Source: Paranoxybacillus vitaminiphilus (lineage in GTDB: Bacteria; Bacillota; Bacilli; Bacillales; Anoxybacillaceae). Taken from it: DNA of 64,000 nucleotides. Below are positions 34,328 through 42,660 of this stretch, piece after piece. A model generated the notes under the pieces. That model had not been told where the DNA came from. It did no database searches and saw only the letters and a list, made by a program, of their open reading frames with translations. Within the stretch, counting starts at the first letter, position 1. Each line of letters starts with the position of its first letter. The position numbers were made by a program, and so were the translations under genes. The stretch spans positions 1 to 64,000 of the forward strand of contig NZ_QLMH01000004.1 in NCBI RefSeq assembly GCF_003259935.1, given 5' to 3'.

Positions 34328-36726
34328 TCCACTACTTCCCCTTTCGAAAATGTATAAATAGTACCGTTTTTCGCGGCTACCACTGGGACAGTCAAATTGT
34401 TCCTCAATAAAGAAAAAACAGTGGGATATACAACGCCGTTCGAACGGGGCGCCCTATATTGTTGTTCATGCTCCCCGTGAACTAAAAAAATAACACTTGG
34501 ATTTAAAGCAATCGCTGTTTTAATAATTTCCTCCCGACTAGCATGGGCGCTTAATCGAATGGAACAAATCTCCGCCCTTACAGGATAAAAGCGCTCGTTC
34601 AGTTTCACCGTATCCGTTTGCCCTTGTAACAAAGAATGTCCTGGACTCTCTTCATCTAAATATCCAGAAAAAGCAATCGCATTTTTCGTATCCGCCACTA
34701 TCTTTTCTGCATAGCGGGAAGAAGCGCTTCCATCTATTAACATTCCCGAGCTAGCTATGATGCAATTTTTCCCTTGATTTAACATTCGTTGTGCAAACTC
34801 ATCAAATTTGCCGTTTCGATAAAAACTCCTTGCCTCTCGAATTCCTTTATCAAATAGAGAGGAATAACCATTATGAGACAAATAGGAGTCATACACTTGA
34901 GAAACTTCAGCCACTAAACCGTCCACATAAACAAAAAACGGCAAAAAACGATGATGGCGAAAATATTCATGTAAAATCAGCATAATTTCTTGAGCGCGCC
35001 CAAGCGCAAAGGCAGGAATGAGTATATTCCCACCACGGTCCATTACTTTCTTTATCTGCTTCACCAACAGCTTTTCCTGCTCTTTCCGGCTCATGCAGGC
35101 ATTCGTCGGCAGGGAGCCATATGTATTTTCCGTAATCAAAATATCCACGTGCAAATCAGGGGGCAGGACCATCCCTTTTACGGTTTTTTGATCCGTAATA
35201 GAAAAATCACCTGTATAAAAAATAGAAACGCCTTTTATTTCCAAACATACCGCAACAGCCCCTAAAATATGACCTGCACGATAAAAAGTCACCTTCCATT
35301 CGTCATCTTTAGAAGGAATCGTAAACGTATTGCAGGCACATTCAATATGTTCCAATGCCGCCTGTAAATCCGCTTCGGAAAAGCCAATCTCTTCCTCGCT
35401 GTGCTGCTTTAGCAAATCCGCCAACATGACACCCATTAATTGCTTCGTTTCTTCCGTAGCGTAAATTGGAATGTTCGGGCACTTTCGGTACAAATATGGA
35501 GCTGCCGCACTATGATCCATATGGGCATGGGTAATGATCAGCGCGTCAATATCTTCCCATTTTACATTTAATCGATCTAGGGGGGTATAGTCAGGAAGGA
35601 CATTCCCTTCACCTAAATGAAATCCGGCGTCTAACAAAATATGATGATCTTCCACCGACACAAGTATAGATGAGCCGCCGATCTTCTCTCCCCCACCTAG
35701 CACAGTCACCCTCACCTGATCCAGTAATGGCTTTCTCATGACCACCTTTGCCTTCTCTAATCGATGAAAAATACGGACAGCTTCCTCCAAATCGGCATAG
35801 TGAGTAAAATGATGGCGCAATAAATCGTAACTTCCAATCCCGCTAATCATCACAGCCAGTTTCATCGCGAGCCAATGGCCATGGAATTGCTTCACCTTCT
35901 CGGCTTCCTGAAGGGAAATAGCTTCACCGACGATGAGCTTGCCATAAATGATATAAAGAAACTGTTTCTCTGCTAAAAATGGATGAACAAAGGTTTGCTG
36001 ACAAAACTGTCGCAACTCCTCTTTTGTAATCTTCCGCTGATACATTTTTTGCGCGGTCAAAAAAAAGCTCCAATTTTCTTCACAAAGATGTAAGGCCAAA
36101 TCCCGCAATGCATCATTCTCCCACCATTCCTCCAACAAATCCAGCTTTACGGAACAGACAAACAATTCATTCGCCTTTTCTGACACATCAAGCTGCAAGA
36201 ACAACAGCTTACGCAAATGAAAACGGGCCTGCGGGAAATTTTCCGCCTCCATCTCCAAAACAACAAGGAACAGAACGACATCCATATAGATATCTTGGTA
36301 TTCCGCGCTTTCGGTAAAAAGCTGTTCTGTTATCTCATAAAGCTGCGTTGTTTCCATGTAAACATGTTCGCCCTGTTTCCATAAATGTTGCAGTATAGGC
36401 AAACAAACTCTTGGCTGCCTGCAAACCCCAAACTGATCGTATATATACCAAAGTTCTTCCGTACCCCCATCCACTTGTTCCCATGCTTCGATGAACGGTG
36501 GGACGAACTTTTCCAACTCCCCTCCTTTTTCTAATGCTTCTTTTGCCAACTGCAATACCTTTTGGAAATTCCCTATTCTATGAAAATATTGCATTAAAGC
36601 ATATAGCATATCTAACGTGATATGTTCCTCTTTTGCCAGTTCTTCGTAATAAAAAGCCGCTTCCGCAAACCGATGGCGATTCTCTAAAAAAACCGCCTTA
36701 TGAAAAAGTTCCTTGCTTCTACTCAT
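34309..36726 (-). CDS. TPR-type helical protein fused to a beta-CASP metallo-beta-lactamase nuclease
   Basis: An 805-residue protein and first gene of the operon (AGGTGA, seven bases, ATG). Residues 1-330 are TPR-like helices (KAVFLENRHRFAEAAFYYEEL). The nuclease starts at about 335: VLGGGEKIGGSS, THAHMDHS with the HxHxDH metal motif (400-405), GHILGAVAVCLE (485-496), YTGDFS (504-509), a beta-CASP insert from about 540 to 690 (IPAFALGRAQEIMLIL), SAHAS (726-730) and LVHGEHEQ (748-755). All metal ligands of the RNase J/CPSF-73 group are present. These enzymes cut RNA (some cut DNA) endo- or exonucleolytically. In a defence operon this suggests a second nuclease aimed at RNA. Confidence 0.9.
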   Translation of the reverse strand: MSRSKELFHKAVFLENRHRFAEAAFYYEELAKEEHITLDMLYALMQYFHRIGNFQKVLQLAKEALEKGGELEKFVPPFIEAWEQVDGGTEELWYIYDQFGVCRQPRVCLPILQHLWKQGEHVYMETTQLYEITEQLFTESAEYQDIYMDVVLFLVVLEMEAENFPQARFHLRKLLFLQLDVSEKANELFVCSVKLDLLEEWWENDALRDLALHLCEENWSFFLTAQKMYQRKITKEELRQFCQQTFVHPFLAEKQFLYIIYGKLIVGEAISLQEAEKVKQFHGHWLAMKLAVMISGIGSYDLLRHHFTHYADLEEAVRIFHRLEKAKVVMRKPLLDQVRVTVLGGGEKIGGSSILVSVEDHHILLDAGFHLGEGNVLPDYTPLDRLNVKWEDIDALIITHAHMDHSAAAPYLYRKCPNIPIYATEETKQLMGVMLADLLKQHSEEEIGFSEADLQAALEHIECACNTFTIPSKDDEWKVTFYRAGHILGAVAVCLEIKGVSIFYTGDFSITDQKTVKGMVLPPDLHVDILITENTYGSLPTNACMSRKEQEKLLVKQIKKVMDRGGNILIPAFALGRAQEIMLILHEYFRHHRFLPFFVYVDGLVAEVSQVYDSYLSHNGYSSLFDKGIREARSFYRNGKFDEFAQRMLNQGKNCIIASSGMLIDGSASSRYAEKIVADTKNAIAFSGYLDEESPGHSLLQGQTDTVKLNERFYPVRAEICSIRLSAHASREEIIKTAIALNPSVIFLVHGEHEQQYRAPRSNGVVYPTVFSLLRNNLTVPVVAAKNGTIYTFSKGEVVEWRHNG

Positions 36727-37059
36727 ACTTTTGTCACCTAATTTTCTATTTTTTTCATCTGAACAAGTACATTTTAATTAATACAATCAGATGATTTTGT
36801 CGAAATTAGTCATATTAGCGAACTTTTTGATATATATTTTTTATTTAAACAGCCTATATAGAGTGAACACATCGACCGAAAAAATCGATCCGCTAAAAGA
36901 AGCTTCTCACTGTTTCGCGGTGAGAAGCTTTCTAACAAATCACTATTCGATCCGCTTTTTCATTTCACCTGGTACTGGCAACGCAACTGACATGAACAAC
37001 GCACTCGCCACCAAATGAATGATTCTAAACGACCACAATTCAACGAGCCATGCGCCCTT
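36727..37059. other. Intergenic region upstream of the operon
   Basis: No gene is seen. It holds a terminator (36900-36930) for the small membrane-protein gene and, between that and the operon start, A/T-rich sequence that should contain the operon promoter. I could not find a convincing -35/-10 pair; TCGACA at about 36797-36802 on the minus strand has no good partner. Confidence 0.4.
36900..36930 (-). terminator. Terminator after the small membrane-protein gene
   Basis: AAGCTTCTCAC and GTGAGAAGCTT are perfect 11-base arms with a nine-base loop, followed on the minus strand by CTTTTAG. It separates the upstream genes from the beta-CASP operon. Confidence 0.7.
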
Positions 37060-37365
37060 TTACCCGATTACCTCATCAAATGGGGAGAAAAGTAAAGCAT
37101 CTTGGCCCGTCTCTTCATCTTTATACCAATATAACAGCACCCGCCGCGTAACAAATTGGAGCATCCTGCTTACTACATTCCATACAGCTTCTACCGCCTT
37201 TAATGCAAATCCTAATAGCTTAAATCTCCACAGCAAAAATATCGCGATCGCTATGATCACTAAAATTAGCAGACAGCCTACGCATCCTCCTACATCCGAA
37301 TCACCTAATGCCCCGAACAGCAATATCAATACAAGTAATACGATTGCTCCGACGATATAAATCAC
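37060..37365 (-). CDS. Small membrane protein
   Basis: A 101-residue protein with a GTG start and AAGGGATGA upstream. Two hydrophobic segments (about 2-20, IYIVGAIVLLVLILLFGALG, and 28-47, VGCLLILVIIAIAIFLLWRF) are separated by a short GDSDVGGC turn, then an amphipathic, charged C-terminal region (50-101). No known family. It lies just after the PD-(D/E)xK nuclease gene and may be its membrane partner, but that is speculation. Confidence 0.6.
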   Translation of the reverse strand: MIYIVGAIVLLVLILLFGALGDSDVGGCVGCLLILVIIAIAIFLLWRFKLLGFALKAVEAVWNVVSRMLQFVTRRVLLYWYKDEETGQDALLFSPFDEVIG

Positions 37366-37467
37366 CGAATATCATCCCTTATTATTTTGATAATGTCGCC
37401 TAGTATTCCCGTCTCTACCATTTGCCGATTTCCGCATATACCACATCGATAATATGATCCGTTTCTT

Positions 37468-38490
37468 TCATGAATCCACGAAATCCTCTTCCACAAAATC
37501 AAACTTCCATTTATACAGAGATACGAACGCTCCATTCGTATTTCTAGTCGGTCCTTGTTTATTTCTTTTCTCCGATGCATGACGACAAATTTGTGTTATT
37601 TCGCTTCTCAAGTGAGTTAATTCTTCCTTTGTTAAAGGATTTATCTGATCGATGGCTAATTTTAGAAACAATTGTTCATAGTTAAACTCCCAGTAGAAAT
37701 GGACTAGTTTTTGAAACAGTTCTTTTCTCAGCCATCCATGTTCCAAGTTCATGAGCGGGTTATTGCTGGCGCTGTAAACCTCCCACTCATTCGCCCGCTT
37801 GGAATGGTGTTTTAAGTCGTCGTATAAATAATGAAAGAGTGAGAACCATAGGCGATATCCGCGTTTTCGCCAGTAGTTTTCATCCTTTAGATTTGTTGCT
37901 GATTTTAATGTTTCCACCACTGTTTGTTTTCGAATCTCTTCTTGCTTAAGCGAATCCATCCAATCTGTAGATATGTAATGATCTACCAGCAATCCTTGGA
38001 AAGCTTCTATAATATCTGGCAGTTTGAGCACATAAAAATGTCGGTGATTCGGAATCATACATACTTGTGCGGAACCGAAGATAAATAGTAAAAACAGAGC
38101 ATCGTCTTCTTTACATTGGTGGTGATGTAAAAAATCGCTATATGTTCCCTCTAACTGCTCTAATTCTGGAATCGAGTCCACTTTCATCTCCATCACGATA
38201 TACTTGCGATTCCCATCAGCCAGCTGTATCTCTACTACTAAGTCGATTTTTCTTCTCCGGCCAAAAGCATATTCGAGATGACATACGATACGCTCGATTT
38301 CATCGACCGCAAACGGCATCGGTTTGTTACATTTTGCGTATATCCGTTCCAATACTTTTCCTTTTTCTTGCATCGCCACTGTAGAATGATCCGAATCCAA
38401 TATCCACTTAATAACCCCGGTATGCACCCGTTCAAATTGGTAGCCAATGACCTCGACGAAATTGAGATCTGACTTTTTCCCTAATTCAAT
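37468..38490 (-). CDS. PD-(D/E)xK nuclease-superfamily protein with non-standard start
   Basis: The family's N-terminal pattern (LNFVEVIGYQFERVHTGVIK, then WILDSDHS) begins before the first ATG/GTG-type start at 38427. The frame stays open to a TAG near 38526. The only good ribosome site (GGGGGGAG, 38501-38508) is ten bases before an ATT at 38490, so an ATT start is likely; an ATG at 38495 is out of frame and stops after four codons. The core reads KIDLVVEI (about 82-89) and YIVMEMKVDS, with the D...ExK motif. The rest is helical. Such proteins are often stand-alone defence or mobile-element nucleases. It lies at the upstream edge of the island module. Confidence 0.65.
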   Translation of the reverse strand: MELGKKSDLNFVEVIGYQFERVHTGVIKWILDSDHSTVAMQEKGKVLERIYAKCNKPMPFAVDEIERIVCHLEYAFGRRRKIDLVVEIQLADGNRKYIVMEMKVDSIPELEQLEGTYSDFLHHHQCKEDDALFLLFIFGSAQVCMIPNHRHFYVLKLPDIIEAFQGLLVDHYISTDWMDSLKQEEIRKQTVVETLKSATNLKDENYWRKRGYRLWFSLFHYLYDDLKHHSKRANEWEVYSASNNPLMNLEHGWLRKELFQKLVHFYWEFNYEQLFLKLAIDQINPLTKEELTHLRSEITQICRHASEKRNKQGPTRNTNGAFVSLYKWKFDFVEEDFVDS

Positions 38491-38570
38491 ACCATTGTTT
38501 CTCCCCCCAATGAAAAAACACAGCTATTCCGCATGAAAACATGATCCATTTCTATAAAATGCCTTTAATG

Positions 38571-38923
38571 CTATTCCCCAGTCGCCAATTGTTCCTGCGC
38601 CTTAGCCGTTAGCATCAAATAAGAAACGTTTTTCCCATCTTCCAACCGCTTCACCTTCTCCGTCCATGGAAGAAGGTAAAGCAATCCCAGTTTAAACGCG
38701 ATTCTGGGTCGACCATTTTTTGGCGCATGCCATCTTCATAAGCGATTAACTTACGGATTGCATTCATCATGGCCGTTTTACTGAGAAACACTTCTTTGTC
38801 CTTCGATGTCAGACGTACAAAAATTCCCTCATCAGAAAACGACACGACTTGAAACGTTTCTTTTCCTTTAAATGTAGATACGATTTTCCCTTCGTAAAGC
38901 TCCTCCAACAGCGCTACCCACAT
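38571..38923 (-). pseudogene. Small frameshifted gene of unknown family
   Basis: The frame beginning MWVALLEELYEGKIVSTFKG is intact for about 80 codons; near 38670 the reading jumps to another frame that continues WTEKVKRLEDGKNVSYLML and ends at the TAG at 38571. Joined, it would give a protein of about 116 residues with a beta-rich first half (FQVVSFSDEGIFVRLTSKD). A single-base change near 38670 explains it. Function unknown. Confidence 0.45.
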
Positions 38924-39185
38924 TTGTTCCGGGAATCGCTGCTAATTCATTTTTCTATCCTCCATATTTTGCTATATTGACACCAATCCTTTTATTTCGA
39001 CGCCTATCCACTCCACTCCTTTTCCTTCCATAACATTTTTATGAAAATATACCTACGATATATGTACTACTCCCTAACTCTCTTGCCACCAACCGTTAAG
39101 CAAAAACCACACCGTCGCCACTACGCACAGCACTATCAATCAAATATATACAGAATATTCAGTTATTTATACACATAAATAAATC
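38924..39185. other. Non-coding stretch between modules
   Basis: This is A/T-rich sequence with no convincing frame. It separates the small broken gene from the terminator of galE relic 2. Confidence 0.4.
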
Positions 39186-39210
39186 AGCCACCCTCCGCAA
39201 CAAGGGTGGC
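39186..39210 (-). terminator. Terminator kept with the second galE relic
   Basis: GCCACCCT and AGGGTGGC pair with a nine-base loop, and TGATTTATTTATG follows on the minus strand. It lies just after the relic's stop, as in the other two galE ends. Confidence 0.8.
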
Positions 39211-39219
39211 CGGTCTTTC

Positions 39220-39440
39220 TTAACCTTTCCGCTGATGCCATTTCCACGCGCTTTCGATGATTTGTTCCAACGAATATCCCGCTTTCCAGCCGAGTTCCTT
39301 ATAAATCTTCTCCAAGGAGGCAACAAGGCGCGCTGGGGAGTCCGGGCAGCGGTCGGTTTATTCAATGAAGGCTTTGTGGCCGGTTACTTTTTCATCTATT
39401 TCAATGACTTCATTGACAGAATAGCCTTCGACAAATGACA
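39220..39440 (-). pseudogene. galE 3'-end relic, copy 2
   Basis: About 220 bases match the end of the intact galE (44155-44375), more divergent than copy 1 and with codon-level changes (for example GGTTTATTCAATGAAGG). The match begins at the gene's stop and ends near 39440, where sequence like the IS relic at 12187-12290 takes over. Same orientation as the intact gene. Confidence 0.85.
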
Positions 39441-39469
39441 GGCACTCATAGCTCTTGCGGTCGATCCTA

Positions 39470-39580
39470 AGACACTTAGAAAAAAGACGAGAAAAGTAAA
39501 GGAATCAGAGCTGTTTAGTCCCGATTCCTCCTGCTTAACCGATTTTATACTGTCTACTTTTCAGATCACATGCACAGGCA
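39470..39580 (+). repeat. Degraded insertion-sequence end, homologous to 12187-12290
   Basis: It runs from AAGACACTTAGAAAAAAG through TTTTATACTGTCTACTTTTC. It directly abuts the broken end of galE relic 2, so this element may have cut galE. No transposase frame is left. Confidence 0.5.
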
Positions 39581-39623
39581 CTGATCCCATGACACCCGCC
39601 ATCCTGTCCTAAATAAAGAATAA

Positions 39624-39656
39624 ACGAGCCGTTCCTAATTGAAAGAAAGGCTCGCT
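39624..39656 (-). terminator. Terminator of the DUF2283 gene
   Basis: On the minus strand GCGAGCC and GGCTCGT-type arms enclose an A/T-rich loop and are followed by TTATTCTTTATTT, 45-75 bases after the stop of the DUF2283 gene. Confidence 0.6.
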
Positions 39657-39699
39657 TTACAGGCCAACACACATTAAACAACGCGAAATTCATTTAAAA

Positions 39700-39957
39700 C
39701 TAGTGAATTTGTTGATTGATCATATGAAAGTTGATATTTATCGGTATATATTTCCTTATAAGATCAATGTCCCTCTTCTTGTAGTCCATAATAACGATGC
39801 CAGTAATGACATCGTCTTCTTCAGAAAATCTAATAAACAGGCCAGGAGCTGCTTCATTATCGTACGATACTTTTGGTTCGCCCAAATAAATATAAAGGAC
39901 ATCGTGATCATAGTCATAGGAGTATTTAACGTTTTCCTGTAGATTTTGGACGAACAT
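39700..39957 (-). CDS. DUF2283-family small protein
   Basis: An 85-residue protein; the ATG at 39957 is taken because AGGAGGTG stands six bases before it. The core YDYDHDVLYIYLGEPKVSYD and the following acidic ITGIVIMDYKKR strand match DUF2283, a small beta-rich family of unknown function often found near toxin-antitoxin genes and mobile elements. No toxin partner lies beside it; the IS630 relic starts directly upstream and may have removed one. Confidence 0.75.
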   Translation of the reverse strand: MFVQNLQENVKYSYDYDHDVLYIYLGEPKVSYDNEAAPGLFIRFSEEDDVITGIVIMDYKKRDIDLIRKYIPININFHMINQQIH

Positions 39958-39971
39958 AAATCGCACCTCCT

Positions 39972-40638
39972 GTTTCCTGATTTAACCTACTTTCAGTCCT
40001 ATATCCGTGAACATTACGAGGTGGCCATGTCCCGGGAAGGAATTCAGAAACTCTTGCATCGAATGAGACTGTCTTGGATCCGCCCCACCTATACCTTAGC
40101 CAAAGGTGACGCCGAACAACAGCAGGCGTTTGAAAAACAAATGGAGCTGATAAAAAACTAATCACTCCCGATATGATTCTTTTGTATGTCGATGAAACGC
40201 ACATCCGGTCGTATCAAATCCTGCGAACTACTTGGTCGGAAGTGGGTCAACAAAAGCAAGCGCCCACCTATGGCCACCATGCCCACATTTCGCTTTTTGG
40301 AGCCGTGAATGTGCTCAATTGGATTTCTTGAGAATCCTCAAAAGCCATTATCCTGACAAATTGATTGTACTCGTGCTCGACAATGCCCGCATCCACCATG
40401 CCAAAATGGTCAAAGAGTTCTTGCGTCAAGAGGGGGAATCGTTTCACTTGATCTTTCTACCCCCGTATTCCCCGCAACTCAATCCGATCGAACGCTTGTG
40501 GAAATGGCTCAAAGAGACAGTCATGCGAATGTGTTTCATAAAGATCAAATAGATATTGATCGAGCCATTACCCGGTTTATGGAATATATTGATCAACAAC
40601 CGGAAGAGGTGCTTCGACGCTTGGGGTGTGCTGTGTGA
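39972..40638 (+). pseudogene. IS630-family transposase, multiply broken
   Basis: Four frame segments reconstruct most of a DDE transposase: FPDLTYFQSYIREHYEVAMS...; then LLYVDETHIRSYQILRTTW with the first Asp; then LIVLVLDNARIHHAKMVKEF with the second Asp and IFLPPYSPQLNPIERLWKWL with the final Glu; then VFHKDQIDIDRAITRFMEYI to the stop at 40638. At least three frameshifts are present, about 25 codons are missing after FGAVNVLN, and the N-terminal HTH half is gone. It cannot be active on its own. Confidence 0.88.
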
Positions 40639-40735
40639 TGCAAAGGTTAACTTTTCAAGGTGCATTTATATAGTTGCGCTGACCGAGTGTGTGCCGCACT
40701 CGTTCTTTTTCATTGTACGTTTTTCTTATCATTAT

Positions 40736-41530
40736 TTAATTTCTATCATCTCGGTCATCCGCGTGGTGTGACAGGAACTGGGCCTTTTCCTTATTCAACA
40801 AATAAAGGCGTTCACGCAGTTGCTTATAAAGAAGTGGGCCCTCTATTTGTGTTTTTTTCGGAACCCCTTTTAACGAAAACGGAACACTCATATACTTTTC
40901 TGGATACAAGCTAAGTTCGCGTCTAAATGCATCTCTTGGCTCCGAACCGACTAATATGACAAGTTGAGGGTTTAATAAATGTATTTCTTCTATTAACAGT
41001 TCCTTGCACTTTTTCATATCCCGAGTCCCTCTATGATTAGCTATCCTGGCAAAGTCAGTCACATATGATCTTTCTGCAATATCCCTCGTTATACCTAAAT
41101 TTCGAACAAGCGAATCATAATTTTGGGTGTTGGGCCAATAGCGATCAAAAAACGATTGATAAGGTTGTATATCTTCAAAAATCCAAAAACAAGAAAGGAC
41201 GGTCATACTAAGCTTCTCTTCTTTCTGCAAGGAACCCTTAAATACAAAGAAATACTCTGCCTTACCTTGCTCAATGACCTCGCGCCCAATAAACGGCAAA
41301 TCCACACTTCGGGCAATATCGTCCCTCTTAAAAGGCCAATAATTCCGAGATGGATCCATTGCTTTTTTATAATGCTGGAAATACGTTTCATAAAAATCCA
41401 CTAAATATTTTAACTCAGGGACTTGTTTCAAATCCGACACTATATTAAAAGGCAACGTTCCTATTAATTGTGGCTCACTATAAATTCCAAAACTCGAATG
41501 TATTTCAGCCAATCGATGAGCTAGCATCAT
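40736..41530 (-). CDS. Possible uracil-DNA-glycosylase-fold protein
   Basis: I choose the ATG at 41530 (264 residues), which has GGGGGA before it, over the upstream TTG at 41563. The C-terminal half has YVTDFARIANHRGTRD followed by a helix and LNPQLVILVGSEPRDAFRR, which has the look of the UDG superfamily: the 'YxTN' substrate segment and the 'xPxxIxxLGxxA' strand-helix. No clear catalytic water-activating motif is visible in the N-terminal half, so a DNA repair role is uncertain. It could recognise modified bases or nucleotides as part of the accessory module. Confidence 0.45.
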   Translation of the reverse strand: MMLAHRLAEIHSSFGIYSEPQLIGTLPFNIVSDLKQVPELKYLVDFYETYFQHYKKAMDPSRNYWPFKRDDIARSVDLPFIGREVIEQGKAEYFFVFKGSLQKEEKLSMTVLSCFWIFEDIQPYQSFFDRYWPNTQNYDSLVRNLGITRDIAERSYVTDFARIANHRGTRDMKKCKELLIEEIHLLNPQLVILVGSEPRDAFRRELSLYPEKYMSVPFSLKGVPKKTQIEGPLLYKQLRERLYLLNKEKAQFLSHHADDRDDRN

Positions 41531-41652
41531 ACATCCCCCATCATTCACAAAAATTTCGAACAAAGAAACAGCGACAGAAACAATCGAAAGCTTATAAGTC
41601 CTATCTCAAACTAATCAGCCGAGGAAGCAGGCTGTAACAAATTCCACTCGCA

Positions 41653-42520
41653 CTAAACCCGAACATTTGCCAATTGAATCGCTAACACCTCCAACTCATC
41701 GGCACATACAATCTTTTCCTTAAAACGGCTTGGCAGTTGGCGATATCCGACTTCCAATCCTTTCAATCCCCCCGCAATGGCCGCAATCGTATCGCTATCC
41801 TCTCCCATATTCGCCGCCGAAATGACGACGTCTTCAAACGATTCACAGCGCAACAGCCAGTGAAGAACCCAGCTCATCGTATGCACCACATAGCCATCAG
41901 GCGGGCAGGAAGGTTCAACCGTTAAAAGCGGTTCGTATCGCGTATGAACAACTTCTTGCCTAATTGCCGCCGGTAGCTTTTCCCCATGCAACAGCCGAGA
42001 AGCAATGCGATTATAAATAAGGCACGCTTCCGCCGCTTGATCATCATGATGTGTCATATTCGAATGAAGGACCGTGACTTCCTCTATCTTTTCCTGATCC
42101 GCATACGCCAGCGCAATTGGCAGACAGCGCATTAACGACCCGTTCCCCGCGCATTTGCCATCGAGCTTCTGGCAAGCCCGATAAGCAGCATCAAACCAAT
42201 CGCCAGCATACAACGAAAACACGGTGCGGATGATGTTGCCGACATCCGGGGGGATTGGTCTTATACCACTTCAAAAACTCCTCGCCAATCGCGGCAATCG
42301 GGTTTTCCTTATTCCGAATGATTCCTTTTGCCACCGCAATCGTCATCGCCGTATCGTCCGTCACTTCCCCAGGCAGTAAATCAAGCCAACCGCCGCCGAT
42401 GATGTCCGTCACTTTTCCGTACGTGCCGCGAATTTCCTCGGCACTCATAAACTCCGTCGTCGCCCCGAGCGCATCACCGATCGCGACGCCGAACAGCCCT
42501 CCTTTGATTCGGTCAAGCAT
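41653..42520 (-). pseudogene. ADP-ribosylglycohydrolase with one frameshift
   Basis: The first frame (42520 down to about 42250) reads IKGGLFGVAIGDALGATTEF and LLPGEVTDDTAMTIAVA, with the metal-binding TDDTxM motif. The second frame continues PDVGNIIRTVF, then CAGNGSLMRCLPIALAY, and ends with ANMGEDSDTIAAIAGGLKG, with the second metal site GxDxDTxxAxxG. The break is one extra C in a run of six (42248-42253 on the plus strand); with five, the two frames join into a full DraG/ARH protein of about 288 residues. Such enzymes remove ADP-ribose from proteins or nucleic acid. The damage could be recent, phase-variable or a sequencing error, since both halves look well conserved. Confidence 0.85.
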
Positions 42521-42660
42521 TCCTTTACCCCCTTAGTTTTCCATATTCGCCAAACGCACAATCACGCCTTTCCAACGTTCCTCCTCCTTACATGGATAAC
42601 TCTACTATCGACAATGGTGTTTTTAGTAAATTCCATCCGCTATACTAGCCTATTTTATCT

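Noticed and set aside
36727-36860. Promoter for the beta-CASP/McrBC operon
   Set aside because: A promoter must exist here, but no -35/-10 pair with acceptable spacing was found, so none is annotated.
37362-37580. 72-codon minus-strand frame with a CGICGNR motif
   Set aside because: It lies mostly inside the C-terminal part of the PD-(D/E)xK nuclease gene in another frame. The cysteine pair is isolated, and no ribosome site precedes it. Treated as a shadow frame.
38571-38923. Antitoxin-like reading of the small broken gene
   Set aside because: Size would fit, but no motif supports it and the frame is broken; left as unknown pseudogene.
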